A stretch of DNA of 64,000 nucleotides from Peptococcaceae bacterium (lineage in GTDB: Bacteria > Bacillota > Desulfitobacteriia > Desulfitobacteriales > Syntrophobotulaceae), in the NCBI GenBank assembly GCA_012517475.1, contig JAAYUV010000027.1, positions 1 to 64,000 on the forward strand. The letters run 5' to 3'. Below, piece after piece: positions 26,565 through 36,063 of the stretch. Within the stretch, counting starts at the first letter, position 1. Every line of letters begins with the position of its first letter. A program made the position numbers and the translations under genes. A model generated the notes under the pieces. That model was not told where the DNA came from and made no database searches. It saw nothing but the letters and a program-made list of their open reading frames with translations.

Positions 26565-28075
26565 GCCCCTACCCCCTGTATCAATCCCTGAATCAATCCA
26601 TCAATGGTATATTCTTCTGCTTCATAAAATATGTTCAGCCCTAGTTCTTTTGCTGTATTGCTGGTAACCGGCCCAATGGAAAAGGCCTTTACTCCTGATA
26701 AAAGTTCCCTTCTGCCGTCTAACAATTGCAGAAAATTTTTTACCGTGGAAGAGCTGGTAAAGGTCACCGCATCGACCCTCTTTTCCAGGAGTAACTGCTG
26801 CAGCTCATTTTTTTCAGCCTTTCCCGGAGCAGTCTTATAAGCAGGTATGTCGGAAACTTCAGCCCCCATCATTTTCAGGGCTTCCGGTAAGAAAGAACGT
26901 GCTTCTTCCGCCCTGGGTAAAAGGATATGCTCTCCGGGCCGGATCAGACTGCTCAGCCCCTCAACGATCTTTTCCGCCCTGTATTCCTCCGGCAGAAAGG
27001 ATACACGTAAACCCCGATCCTCTAAAGACCGTTTGGTGGCCGGCCCGATCGCGGCGATTTGTATTCCCGCAAGCTCACGGATGTCTTTTTCCTGCCTGAA
27101 TAACTCGTTTAGAAAAGCTTCAACCCCGTTCACACTGGTGAAAATGACCCAGGTGAATTTCCCGATATCCTCTATGGCCCGAGGCAAAAGGCTGGGATCG
27201 CTCGGATGGACAATATCAATGACCGGAAATTCCAGCGGTTCCCCTCCAAGCTCTTTAATTGCTTCAGAAAGGACACTGGCCTGATGCCTGGCTCTTGTAA
27301 CCACAATTCTCTTCCCGAAGAGAGGTTTATGTTCAAACCACTTCAGCTTTTCCCTTAATCGTACCACTTCCCCTACAATAATTACAGAAGGATTCCGCAG
27401 CTTTTCTTTTTCAACCAAATGCACAATGTTCTCCAGCCTGCCAGTTACTACTCTTTGTTCAGCCCGTGTTCCCCATTGAACAATTCCAACCGGAGTTGCA
27501 GGATGAAGTCCATTGGTCATTAGTTTGCGGCAGATATAGTTCAGGTTTTCCATCCCCATTAAAAAAACAAGGGTACTCCCGGATTTGGCCAAAGACTCCC
27601 AGCAAATTGCCGAATCGTTTTTTTCCGGTTTTTCATGTCCCGTGATCACTGTAAACGAGGAAGTAATATCCCGGTGAGTCACGGGGATTCCGGCATACGC
27701 CGGAACAGCGACGGCAGAAGTAATTCCCGGTACAACCTCAAAAGGAAGCCCTGCCTCTGCCAGTGCCTCCGCTTCTTCTCCACCCCTCCCGAAAACAAAT
27801 GGATCTCCCCCTTTTAAGCGGGTAACGATTTTTCCCTGCAAAGCTTTTTCTACGAGAACCTGATTAATTTCAAGCTGACTTAAAGTATGTCCATCGGGTG
27901 ATTTACCCGCATAGATGATTTCACATTCCGGTTTTGCCGCTTTGAGCAAACTCCCGGAAACCAACCGGTCGTAAACAAGGACATCGGCCTTGGAGATGCA
28001 TTCCAAGCCTTTTATCGTTATTAACTTTGGATCTCCAGGTCCTGCACCGACCAAAAAAACACGACCTTTACTCAT
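26561..28075 (-). CDS. cobA-hemD: Fused uroporphyrinogen-III methyltransferase / synthase
   Basis: This 504-aa bifunctional enzyme has an N-terminal SUMT half (about 1-245; [15 protein letters not shown], then [16 protein letters not shown]) that makes precorrin-2 by two SAM-dependent methylations, and a C-terminal HemD half (about 255-500; [21 protein letters not shown]) that closes the uroporphyrinogen III ring. The open frame extends upstream to 28225, but GGAGGGG before ATG 28075 ([10 protein letters not shown]) fixes the start; it overlaps hemC by eight bases. The fusion is common in Firmicutes. Confidence 0.93.
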   Translation of the reverse strand: MSKGRVFLVGAGPGDPKLITIKGLECISKADVLVYDRLVSGSLLKAAKPECEIIYAGKSPDGHTLSQLEINQVLVEKALQGKIVTRLKGGDPFVFGRGGEEAEALAEAGLPFEVVPGITSAVAVPAYAGIPVTHRDITSSFTVITGHEKPEKNDSAICWESLAKSGSTLVFLMGMENLNYICRKLMTNGLHPATPVGIVQWGTRAEQRVVTGRLENIVHLVEKEKLRNPSVIIVGEVVRLREKLKWFEHKPLFGKRIVVTRARHQASVLSEAIKELGGEPLEFPVIDIVHPSDPSLLPRAIEDIGKFTWVIFTSVNGVEAFLNELFRQEKDIRELAGIQIAAIGPATKRSLEDRGLRVSFLPEEYRAEKIVEGLSSLIRPGEHILLPRAEEARSFLPEALKMMGAEVSDIPAYKTAPGKAEKNELQQLLLEKRVDAVTFTSSSTVKNFLQLLDGRRELLSGVKAFSIGPVTSNTAKELGLNIFYEAEEYTIDGLIQGLIQGVGA

Positions 28076-29018
28076 GTAACCCCTCCTGTTTTCTTCCCAT
28101 CTGCCTGCGGATATCTGCCAGCAGTTCTTTTGCACCCAAGCTTTTGAGTTTCTCAGCGGCTTCAATTCCGGTTGTTTCCGGGTCCATGCCTTCCTGTGAA
28201 GTTTCCAGAATAATGGTCCCATCAAGGCTCGTCACATTTCCTCTCAGAGTGAGCTTTCCATCCTGGACGGCTGCCAGAGCGCCTATCGGCGCCTGGCACC
28301 CTCCCTCAAGCTGCTTCAGAAAGGCGCGTTCAGCTCGTGCAGCATATTCTGTATCCCGGTGGTTAAGCGGTTCAAGAATTTGCGTGATATCCGCACGCGA
28401 TGCGGCAATTTCAACCGCAATAACTCCCTGGCCAACTGCCGGGAGAATAATATTCTCAGAAATATATTCGGTAATCCTGTCTTCCCAGCCCAATCTATGT
28501 ACTCCGGCCGCGGCCAGAACAATTCCGGCCATAGCAGCAGATTCCTGCAGCTTTCGCCATCGCGTATCCAGATTTCCGCGCAAGTCAGTGAATGTAAGAT
28601 CCCGGCGGAAATACTGCAGTTGGGTTTTACGACGGAGACTGCTGGTTCCGATTAGCGAGCCTTCCGGCAGTTCAGCCAAAGGAGCCCCGTCTTTACCCAG
28701 GAAGACATCCCTGTGATCCTGTCGCTCACAAAAAGCCCCGATTTTTAAATCTCCGGATAATTTGGTTGGAAGATCTTTCAGGCTGTGAACCGCCATATCG
28801 ATTTCTCCCGAAAGAAGGCTTTTTTCCAATTCCTGCGTAAAAAGCCCCTTGTCACCGATTTCAGGAAGGGGGGTATCCAGGATTCTGTCTCCCTTCGTTT
28901 TCATGGGAACCAAAACAAAATCGATATCATGATGGTGCAGGGATAAATGTTTTTTTACCCATTCCGCCTGCCAGACAGCCAGTTTACTCTCTCTGGTACC
29001 AATTCGAATCGTCTTCAT
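28068..29018 (-). CDS. hemC: Hydroxymethylbilane synthase (porphobilinogen deaminase)
   Basis: This 316-aa enzyme joins four porphobilinogens into hydroxymethylbilane. The N-terminus [14 protein letters not shown], the middle [18 protein letters not shown], and the dipyrromethane cofactor cysteine in [10 protein letters not shown] are all present. It overlaps hemA by 35 bases and the cobA-hemD gene by eight. Confidence 0.96.
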   Translation of the reverse strand: MKTIRIGTRESKLAVWQAEWVKKHLSLHHHDIDFVLVPMKTKGDRILDTPLPEIGDKGLFTQELEKSLLSGEIDMAVHSLKDLPTKLSGDLKIGAFCERQDHRDVFLGKDGAPLAELPEGSLIGTSSLRRKTQLQYFRRDLTFTDLRGNLDTRWRKLQESAAMAGIVLAAAGVHRLGWEDRITEYISENIILPAVGQGVIAVEIAASRADITQILEPLNHRDTEYAARAERAFLKQLEGGCQAPIGALAAVQDGKLTLRGNVTSLDGTIILETSQEGMDPETTGIEAAEKLKSLGAKELLADIRRQMGRKQEGLHE

Positions 29019-30360
29019 TCTGCTTTCTCCATATGAGGTTTACTGGGGGGGCGCCATTTGAGTTTTCTCTTATATCGACAGAAATCAAGTCTTCGTTCAC
29101 ATCCAGTCTAAACGAGTTTTGCAATATTTCGGTATACAAATGACCCTGGGGGGTATCGGATACCTTTTTGAGGGTAGTGATTGGAACGTGAAGGAATTTG
29201 TTAATAATGGAACTGGCCAGAGAGCGGATCACTTTTTCCTGCTTAGGACTAATCTCCCCGAGTTTGGCCATGGCCTGATCCAGCTGGGCATTCTTAATTT
29301 CTTCTCCGCGCTGCTGCAGAGCTAAAATGGTAGGTAAGACAAATAATGAATTATGCCACTTCTTAAAAAGGGCCATCTCTTCCTCAATAATTATTTCTGC
29401 GTCCTGAGCCGCAGATTCTCTGGCACTCTGGTGGTGATCCACAACACTGCGCAAATCATCGATATCATAGAGGGTTACCCCTTCAATATCCCTGACGCCT
29501 GGATCAATATCGCGGGGAACAGCAATGTCTATAAGCAGCATTGGGCGGTGAGGTCTTTTCCTCATTGCTTTCCGTAAAGAATCAGCCGTGATGATAAACC
29601 CTTTTGATGCTGTTGCAGAGAAAACAAGATCCGCTTCTTCCAGACAGCTTTCTAATTCCAATAATGATACGGCTTCTCCCCCGCAACCTGCGGCAAATTC
29701 CCTGGCTTTTTCCAAAGAACGATTGGAAATCATGAGTGTCGCTGCACCCCTGGCAACCAAATGTTTCATGGTAAGTCCGCTCATTTCGCCCGCACCCAAA
29801 ACCAGGATTTTTTTATCCTTAAAACTTGGGATATACTGCCCCGCCAGCTCCACCGCCGTATAGCTGATTGAGGTAGAATACCGGTCAATGCAAGTTTCCG
29901 TTCTGACCCTTTTCCCAACTGCTAAAGCCTTTTGAAACATGACGTGGATGATCTTATTGTTCACTCCCGCTTTAGAAGATAATTCATAGGCTTTAGCCAC
30001 CTGCCCCAGAATTTGAGATTCTCCGAGAACCATAGAATCCAACCCCGAAACCACCCTAAACAAGTGACTTACCGCCGGGTACAAAGTATGGGTGTACAAG
30101 TACCGGTGGATGCTATGGCTTTCATCCTGAAATTTCCTGACAAAATAATCCTGAAGAAAACGCGTACCCAACTCGACATCGGTTGTAACCGCATAAACTT
30201 CCATTCGATTGCAGGTGCTCAGCAAAACAACGCCTTTCATTTCGGGATATATGCTTAATTCCTTTAAGGAGGAAACAATCTGCGAATGATGGATGTTTAA
30301 TTTTTCCCGGATTTCTACAGGGGCTGTCCGGTAGTTTAATCCAACAACGACTGGAAACAA
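28984..30360 (-). CDS. hemA: Glutamyl-tRNA reductase
   Basis: This 458-aa NADPH enzyme commits Glu-tRNA to tetrapyrrole synthesis. The catalytic cysteine sits in [10 protein letters not shown] near residue 50, the NADPH-binding GAGEMSGLT near 190, and the dimerisation helix domain is at the C-terminus (350-430). Full length. It overlaps the precorrin-2 dehydrogenase gene by 25 bases. The genes for the next two steps (hemL, hemB) are not in the window. Confidence 0.96.
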   Translation of the reverse strand: MFPVVVGLNYRTAPVEIREKLNIHHSQIVSSLKELSIYPEMKGVVLLSTCNRMEVYAVTTDVELGTRFLQDYFVRKFQDESHSIHRYLYTHTLYPAVSHLFRVVSGLDSMVLGESQILGQVAKAYELSSKAGVNNKIIHVMFQKALAVGKRVRTETCIDRYSTSISYTAVELAGQYIPSFKDKKILVLGAGEMSGLTMKHLVARGAATLMISNRSLEKAREFAAGCGGEAVSLLELESCLEEADLVFSATASKGFIITADSLRKAMRKRPHRPMLLIDIAVPRDIDPGVRDIEGVTLYDIDDLRSVVDHHQSARESAAQDAEIIIEEEMALFKKWHNSLFVLPTILALQQRGEEIKNAQLDQAMAKLGEISPKQEKVIRSLASSIINKFLHVPITTLKKVSDTPQGHLYTEILQNSFRLDVNEDLISVDIRENSNGAPPVNLIWRKQNEDDSNWYQRE

Positions 30361-30974
30361 TTCTCGATCACCTCTTTCGCTTGATCCAGCTGTCCTTTTT
30401 TAATCAACTGCAGAACTCTTCCATCTGTCACCTGAGCCCAAAGCTTTTGACGTTTAATCCCGGGAAGCTTATTCTTAGCCTCTAGCCGCCATGTTCGAAG
30501 GAGCTCCAGATATTCCGCCATTTCGTTTCCATAGAAATTTTCCAATTCCTCCCGAATCTGACGGGCAACAAGCGGGCTGCTGCCGCCCGTTGACACAGCA
30601 ATGGAAAGATCTCCTCTCTTTAAAACAGAAGGAACAAAAAACGAACATTTCTCCGGATCGTCCACAACGTTAATCAATATATTGCGCGCTTTTGCATCCT
30701 GAGCTACCCGGGCATTTACTTCTTCTTTTTCCGTACAGGAGAAGACCAACACGGCGTTTTGTATATCTTCCCTTTCATATGTTTTGTTAATCCATATACA
30801 GTGTACTCCATCTATCAGAGGCTGCAAAGCAGGAATGATTTCTGGCGAAATAATTCTGACCATAGCCCCATACCGGAGAAGGGTTTCAACTTTACGGCAG
30901 GCTACCGTTCCCCCGCCTACTACTAACACAGGCTTATGATTCAGATCGATATAAACAGGATAGTAATTGGCCAT
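30336..30974 (-). CDS. Precorrin-2 dehydrogenase (SirC/Met8 family)
   Basis: This 212-aa protein oxidises precorrin-2 to sirohydrochlorin and, in some members, also inserts iron to make siroheme. The NAD-binding VLVVGGGTVACRKVE motif near residue 16 and ISTGGSSP-type AVSTGGSSPLVARQIREELE near 130 are diagnostic. It lies 42 bases downstream of resC and overlaps hemA. It is encoded with cobA-hemD, nirJ1/J2 and ahbAB, so it supplies siroheme for the alternative heme route. Confidence 0.92.
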   Translation of the reverse strand: MANYYPVYIDLNHKPVLVVGGGTVACRKVETLLRYGAMVRIISPEIIPALQPLIDGVHCIWINKTYEREDIQNAVLVFSCTEKEEVNARVAQDAKARNILINVVDDPEKCSFFVPSVLKRGDLSIAVSTGGSSPLVARQIREELENFYGNEMAEYLELLRTWRLEAKNKLPGIKRQKLWAQVTDGRVLQLIKKGQLDQAKEVIENCFQSLLD

Positions 30975-31016
30975 CTCAGAAACACCGCCTATCGGGAAAT
31001 ATCCTCGTGAGTTTTT

Positions 31017-31802
31017 CTATCCACCGTAACTATGCAGCCCCGATAATAAGAAGTTTACTCCAAAATACGTAAATAACACAAGGATAAAACCCCCGACCAC
31101 GAGCATATTGGATTTTTGTCCCTTCCACGATTTCTGCCGGTAAAGGTGAAGGTATACCGCATAGATAATCCACGTGACCAACGCCCAGGTTTCTTTCGGG
31201 TCCCAGCTCCAATACCGTCCCCAAGCCTGTTCAGCCCAAATCGCTCCCAGGACAATCGTTACGGTAAGCATCACAAAGCTGACTGCTACGATTTTGTAGA
31301 TCCATTCCTCTCCCTTGGAGGAATTTGCTCTCCACAGCTGGATAGCCGCAAGCCCGGCAGCAAGGGCAAAGCCCCCGTATGAGAAAATTGCAGTCAGAAC
31401 ATGACTTGTAAGCCAGGGACTTTTCAATGCAGGCATGAGAGGTTTGACATCTCCAAGCTGTTCCGGCATCAGGGTAACGATAGACCCTACCAGCATAGCC
31501 GCAATCATGAGGACAACCCCTCCGGCGTTATTGTTCCGGCTTTTCAGCTCATAAAATGCATAGGCTATCACAGTGAAACCCGAAAACGATAAGATAAACT
31601 CCGCGCCATTGGTAATCGGGAGCCTGCTGACTAAGAGGGCACGGGATATGAGTGCCATAAGATTTGTGGCTATTCCGGCAATGGCAATGAGCAAACCCGT
31701 TCTGGCAATACTTTTATTTTTATTTCCCAGGAAGTAGCACCCTGCGGCAAGCAGATACAATACCAGTGTTACATAGACAAAATCCTCAATATAGTTTGTC
31801 AT
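31017..31802 (-). CDS. resC: Cytochrome c biogenesis protein ResC/CcsA type
   Basis: Heme-handling membrane protein of System II cytochrome c maturation, 261 aa with about eight helices. The WWD-like signature WGRYWSWDPKETWALVTW near residue 195 binds heme on its way out. I use ATG 31802 because it overlaps the resB stop as ATGA and has GGGGG upstream; the frame extends further to 31847. The gene sits between resB and the precorrin-2 dehydrogenase gene, linking heme synthesis and cytochrome assembly. Confidence 0.93.
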   Translation of the reverse strand: MTNYIEDFVYVTLVLYLLAAGCYFLGNKNKSIARTGLLIAIAGIATNLMALISRALLVSRLPITNGAEFILSFSGFTVIAYAFYELKSRNNNAGGVVLMIAAMLVGSIVTLMPEQLGDVKPLMPALKSPWLTSHVLTAIFSYGGFALAAGLAAIQLWRANSSKGEEWIYKIVAVSFVMLTVTIVLGAIWAEQAWGRYWSWDPKETWALVTWIIYAVYLHLYRQKSWKGQKSNMLVVGGFILVLFTYFGVNFLLSGLHSYGG

Positions 31803-32797
31803 TGGACAACCCCCGTTTTTTTCTGTTTTAAGAACAAAGTAAGACATGTCCCTGCCATTAACATTAACATCCCTGCCATAGCAAGGGATAAGCCCGGGTC
31901 CCTTTTGACGGTGAGAACAGAAAATGGCTTGACACCATTAAATTGAACTGTTGTTCCCGGCTGAATTTCAACCTTTTCCCCGAAAGATACTGCCCCCACA
32001 TCCAATAAGGAACCTTTTTGGTATAAGGAATATACAATTCTGGGGTTATCCGGTCTAAGGGTTTTGGACTGCATGCCGTACTCCGGATCAAAATTAGGAA
32101 TATATTTATAAATCCTAATTGCCTTATCTGTTCCGGGTATCTGCAAAAATTCGCTTTCCTGAAGCGTCTTTTTTTCTTTCCATCCGGTATTTGATTCTCC
32201 CTGCAGTTCAACCCCGTAACCAAAAGATGACTGGTACGCCTTTATTCCGGCATATTCGAAGGGATTATTGACACTGATATCTTTTTCCCCTGTTACAGCT
32301 CCGTTCTCCACTAAGCTAATGTGGGAAAAATACTGAGAAGGGGACCCATCTGCGTTAAAATCAATATTGAAGTCGTCAAGTTTAATCATAAATGGTTTCG
32401 TCTGGTTGAATATGGTTTTCATATCCACAGTTTGTCCCTGGTCAATTTTAATTTGTGTACTCTCTCCCTGAAAGGAATAGACAGATCCTCCAATGAGGAT
32501 GAATACTACGCCGGCATGTAATGTCATCATCCCGATTTGCCGTAGAAGTATTTGACTGCTCTTCTCTGCCTTAAGCCCGTGCTTAAAGAATTTTGTGACT
32601 TGATTGGTTGTACACAATGCCATATTCAATAGTAAAAGACCAAGAATAACCTTAAAGGGTAAAGCCTGATAATATTTATCCGTGGAAATACCTGACCCTA
32701 TTGCTGCTAAGAGTCCTATCACAGCCAGTAAAGAAAGGCCAATTTTCATGGAAGACATGAAACGCAAAAAACGCTGAGTTTTCTTAATTAGAATCAT
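31799..32797 (-). CDS. resB: Cytochrome c biogenesis protein ResB type
   Basis: Partner of ResC in heme delivery and ligation to apocytochromes, 332 aa from ATG 32797 (AGAGGGG ribosome site; an upstream start at 32812 is possible). Membrane helices lie near 20-65, 80-100 and at the C-terminal end, with a soluble extracytoplasmic region between (about 110-290). The protein is shorter than the 500-aa ResB of Bacillus but matches smaller versions of anaerobic Firmicutes. Residues such as GLSLLAVIGLLAAIG and LHAGVVFILIGG are family-typical. Confidence 0.9.
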   Translation of the reverse strand: MILIKKTQRFLRFMSSMKIGLSLLAVIGLLAAIGSGISTDKYYQALPFKVILGLLLLNMALCTTNQVTKFFKHGLKAEKSSQILLRQIGMMTLHAGVVFILIGGSVYSFQGESTQIKIDQGQTVDMKTIFNQTKPFMIKLDDFNIDFNADGSPSQYFSHISLVENGAVTGEKDISVNNPFEYAGIKAYQSSFGYGVELQGESNTGWKEKKTLQESEFLQIPGTDKAIRIYKYIPNFDPEYGMQSKTLRPDNPRIVYSLYQKGSLLDVGAVSFGEKVEIQPGTTVQFNGVKPFSVLTVKRDPGLSLAMAGMLMLMAGTCLTLFLKQKKTGVVQ

Positions 32798-32947
32798 ATT
32801 TTCCCCTCTCATCCCGTATATTGCCTACTCTGAAAAGTTCTTTTACTTTTTTGCATACGAAAAACCCCTTAGGAGATATTTCTAACAGTATTTCCTTATT
32901 CTGGACATAAAATACTGTATAGCATGATAACCATGCCAGGTTCAGTT

Positions 32948-33058
32948 TCAGGCCAAGGCCTGGGGCAAAAAGAACCAGATCAGCCAAACCAACAACGCAC
33001 CGTAAATAATTATTTCCGCGATAATTAATAGAAGATTTTTTCGGTATCTTCCCAGCAT
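32948..33058 (-). CDS. 36-aa single-helix membrane peptide
   Basis: A short ORF starting at ATG 33058, immediately after the stop of the cytochrome b gene (TAAATG). GGAGG lies eight bases upstream. It encodes MLGRYRKNLLLIIAEIII and then LLVWLIWFFLPQALA, one basic cytoplasmic end and one long hydrophobic helix. Such small subunits often stabilise cytochrome complexes; that role here is inferred from position. It does not resemble a longer known gene, and an overlapping longer ORF (32784-32987) in another frame is less likely. Confidence 0.7.
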   Translation of the reverse strand: MLGRYRKNLLLIIAEIIIYGALLVWLIWFFLPQALA

Positions 33059-33745
33059 TTATTTTTCCTCCCTCTCCATTCTTTCAAGTTCCAACGGATA
33101 CTCATGTTCCATGACTTCCCGGCTGACTTTTCCTGTCAGCCATACCCTGTTCATCGGGAAATAATCAGGAACAAAATGAACGGCATAAAGATGCCAGGTA
33201 AAAATAACCAATATGGCTAAAAGCCCTTCCCCCTGATGCATAAAATGGGAACTCTCGATAACCCATCTGGGGAGAAAGGTGTTGGCTGTTCCCGGAAACC
33301 ACAAAATCAAGCCGGTTAAAACCATGACCGGTGTCCCCCAGTATTCCGCCAGATAATCGACTTTTTCTTTATAAGAGTATTTTCCAAAACGCGGGCCTTC
33401 TTTGGTTCTTCCGGTCAAATAGCCAATATTGGCATAAAGGTCTTTTAAATCCTGAAACCGTGGAAACATGGTTCCCCGCAGCTTCCCTTGGGAAAATTTA
33501 ATAATCAGATACACGATGTGGTACACTGCAGCAACAATCATGATAACCGCTGCCATCAAATGAATGTTAAACAGTACTTCAAAAGAGCCAAATACTTTAG
33601 CCAAACTTTGTGCCCATGGTTCAAAAGCAAATTTAATGAGCAAGCCCGTTATTGCCAGCAAAGTAAAGCTTAACATGATGAGCCAGTGTTGAAAGCGCTG
33701 GTGGAAGTCCCAACGGTCATATACTTTTGCAGAATCAAGATCCAT
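33059..33745 (-). CDS. Cytochrome b561-like membrane subunit
   Basis: This 228-aa di-heme cytochrome b of the formate dehydrogenase gamma/NiFe hydrogenase cytochrome type has four helices with His pairs: HQRFQHWLIM near 15, HLMAAVIMIVAAVYH near 65-80, and HQGEGLLAILVIFTWHLYAVH near 175-195. It should pass electrons from menaquinol to the periplasmic-side heptaheme cytochrome encoded just upstream. AAGGAGG precedes the start. No catalytic subunit is encoded nearby, so the terminal acceptor is unknown. Confidence 0.88.
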   Translation of the reverse strand: MDLDSAKVYDRWDFHQRFQHWLIMLSFTLLAITGLLIKFAFEPWAQSLAKVFGSFEVLFNIHLMAAVIMIVAAVYHIVYLIIKFSQGKLRGTMFPRFQDLKDLYANIGYLTGRTKEGPRFGKYSYKEKVDYLAEYWGTPVMVLTGLILWFPGTANTFLPRWVIESSHFMHQGEGLLAILVIFTWHLYAVHFVPDYFPMNRVWLTGKVSREVMEHEYPLELERMEREEK

Positions 33746-33790
33746 TTCCTGAACCTCCTTTTTCGCCGAAGGAAATTAAACCAAATAATC

Positions 33791-34612
33791 CTAGGAACGC
33801 CTTGTGCGTAATTTATGAAACAGGTCGAGCAGAATATGAATCAAAAAGAAACCAACCACGAGCAATATCAGCCACATAAATATTTTTTTAACCCAATACA
33901 TGGGAGCGCCAAATCCCTGTGGGGTCATGGCATAGTGCTCTACTGCATTGAGACCCAATACGGCTCCTCCATGACATTTACTGCACAGGGAAGGAGTCTT
34001 CTCTTCACTGGTTTGAGAGCCAGGATTCTTAGAACTTAAAACTTTATGCGCACCATGGCAGTCCGTGCAGCTTGGAGAAGTAGTTGCGCCAAGTGCTACG
34101 GCTTTTCCGTGAAAACTTTCCTGATACTGAACAGCAACTTTTTGGTGACAGTTTCCACAGGACTGAACCTGGTTTTTCTTATTGGCCGGTGAGTCTGCAC
34201 CAGCTACCTTGGTAATGTTATGCCCGCCATGACAGGTAGCACAACTTGCACTCATATTATTTCCGGCGTGAACACTGTCCCGATAACCTGACCAAGCCTG
34301 GTAATGGCAGCTTCCGCATTGTTCAGACATTCTTGACGGGTCGGTGGACATGCCGGTCTGATAAGGCTCTTTAAAATTATGGCAGGAAACACACTGCTTG
34401 GTTCCATGGACTGACTTTTCATATTGTGCCCTGTCAACATAAAGAGAAATCTTTTGATTATTCCGTGTGACCGTTAGATTCTGGTTTTGGTGGCAAGTAA
34501 AACATAATTCTTTATCCATGGTATTGGAGTGAGTTACCTGCTGGGCTTGGGCTATATCAACATTCAAAGAAAAAACGCAAAGAAATACCGTTAGAAAAAA
34601 AACCTTTTTCAA
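33791..34612 (-). CDS. Heptaheme c-type cytochrome, membrane-anchored
   Basis: A 273-aa exported cytochrome with seven CXXCH heme motifs (CFTCH, CVSCH, CGSCH, CATCH, CGNCH, CTDCH, CSKCH). The signal peptide is about residues 1-23; a C-terminal helix (FMWLILLVVGFFLIHILL) anchors it. It starts with TTG 34612 behind AAGGAG. Its partner is the cytochrome b encoded 45 bases downstream; together they resemble a menaquinol-cytochrome c electron transfer unit. Cysteine-His spacing is normal at all sites. Confidence 0.92.
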   Translation of the reverse strand: MKKVFFLTVFLCVFSLNVDIAQAQQVTHSNTMDKELCFTCHQNQNLTVTRNNQKISLYVDRAQYEKSVHGTKQCVSCHNFKEPYQTGMSTDPSRMSEQCGSCHYQAWSGYRDSVHAGNNMSASCATCHGGHNITKVAGADSPANKKNQVQSCGNCHQKVAVQYQESFHGKAVALGATTSPSCTDCHGAHKVLSSKNPGSQTSEEKTPSLCSKCHGGAVLGLNAVEHYAMTPQGFGAPMYWVKKIFMWLILLVVGFFLIHILLDLFHKLRTRRS

Positions 34613-34722
34613 TCCATTTTCTCCTTTCTTTTCATTTTAACCTGTTTTATTTTTTCCTTTTCTTGTTTAATTATCCAATCTAAAACAGCGATTCTTTATT
34701 TTATTTTCATAGATGAAAAAAT

Positions 34723-34749
34723 AAGGGCAGACAAAAAGCGTCTGCCCTT
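34723..34749 (-). terminator. Terminator of the hexaheme cytochrome gene
   Basis: Ten-base arms, AAGGGCAGAC at 34723-34732 and GTCTGCCCTT at 34740-34749, surround a seven-base loop. On the minus strand a TTATTTTTTC tract follows. It separates the lipoprotein cytochrome gene from the heptaheme-heme operon. Confidence 0.88.
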
Positions 34750-34767
34750 ACTTTCATATTGCTTGTT

Positions 34768-35814
34768 TTATTTTTTGACATTTGCCTCTATGTTTTTCAC
34801 ATAATCTGTATTGGTAATCTCAGTCTGTTTGGTGGCTTTATCGTCACCCAACTTATCATAAGGCATAGCGCCAAAACTATGATCTCGGGTGATATGGTCG
34901 CGTAAGTCGGTGGGGTTCTTCCACATTAGTTTTTCGAGATCAAAACTGACCCCTTTATGGCATTTGCTGCAGTTATCCTTAACCGGGTCATTTCCGATTA
35001 CCGTTTTACCGCTGTCGTTTACATTATGCGGGGAATGACAGGAAAGACAGTTGTTGGTTTGTTTGCTTGCAGCATGTTTACTGGCAAAATAGTCTCTTGT
35101 GCCATAATGGTTAGCGGCTTCCCATATGCCTGTCGTGGTATTTTTGGTAGGAACACTGGGATGACATTCCATACAGGCTTTTTGATCAACTTTCATAGTA
35201 CCTGCTTTGTTATCGGCCGCGACATGAGTTCCTCCCGGACCATGGCAGCTTTCGCAGCCTATCGTTAATTCCTTATCCGATTTTCCCAATCCCGGACTAT
35301 GACAGCTGCCGCATGTATAACTGGACCCGCCCCAGTCCTCCGTACCGTCCTTATTGAAATCACCTGTGCGGGCAGCCTGCAAGGTCCATTTATCCCCTTG
35401 CTTTTTAACAGCGGCAACCCTGTAAGTTTGACTCTTAAATCCGGCTGTTGCCGGAACAGGAGCAATAATATAATCATTCACCATGACTCCGTAGGCTTTT
35501 GAAAGATCAATGGTTGTAGATTTGGGATTGTCCGGAGTATCTGCATCGAAGATAGTTATTTCTTTGGGCAAATCAGCTATGTTGTAATCTGAGAGGGGTT
35601 TAAACGTGCCCATGTGCTTCGTTTTCATAAATCCCTCATATGCTTGGGCATGACAAGTTTTGCAAGCATCGCTCCCTACATAGTTTGCTGCTGTTGTTGT
35701 AGGTGTAGGGGTTGGGGTGGGTGTCGGAGTTGGCGTTGTCTTTTGACAGCCCACAACGACAAGAGCTACTACACAGATGAAGCATAGTAGTAAAATCAAG
35801 TATTTCCTCTTCAC
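34768..35814 (-). CDS. Hexaheme c-type cytochrome lipoprotein
   Basis: A 348-aa secreted cytochrome with six CXXCH motifs (CKTCH, CGSCH, CESCH, CMECH, CLSCH, CSKCH). The N-terminus has a signal peptide with the lipobox VVVGC, followed by a (Thr-Pro) repeat spacer encoded by a simple DNA repeat near 35700-35735 and then YVGSDACKTCH. It resembles the cytochrome c554-like family of multiheme proteins in arrangement of motifs. It starts with GTG 35814 behind AAGGAGG. It has its own terminator and probably its own promoter. Confidence 0.9.
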   Translation of the reverse strand: MKRKYLILLLCFICVVALVVVGCQKTTPTPTPTPTPTPTTTAANYVGSDACKTCHAQAYEGFMKTKHMGTFKPLSDYNIADLPKEITIFDADTPDNPKSTTIDLSKAYGVMVNDYIIAPVPATAGFKSQTYRVAAVKKQGDKWTLQAARTGDFNKDGTEDWGGSSYTCGSCHSPGLGKSDKELTIGCESCHGPGGTHVAADNKAGTMKVDQKACMECHPSVPTKNTTTGIWEAANHYGTRDYFASKHAASKQTNNCLSCHSPHNVNDSGKTVIGNDPVKDNCSKCHKGVSFDLEKLMWKNPTDLRDHITRDHSFGAMPYDKLGDDKATKQTEITNTDYVKNIEANVKK

Positions 35815-36063
35815 TCTCGGCTCGCCTCCTTAATGATTTGAGATCATTTAGAAATAGTTTTTTCATTAAGGAATTATTTTATCCGCAATAAATAAATAAT
35901 AATTGTATATTTTAATATCAACCAATGCCGGATCAATATCCTATCTGGCAACTTATCATGAAAACAGTTATTATAATATTACTGAACATATCAAAAAGAT
36001 TATTCACGCATGTAATATATCTGAGCAAAACATTCTGAATCCAAGGTAAAGGGGTGGGTAAAA

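Noticed and set aside
32784-32987. 67-aa minus-strand ORF between resB and cytochrome b
   Set aside because: It overlaps the better supported 36-aa peptide in another frame and resB's start, and lacks a good ribosome site.
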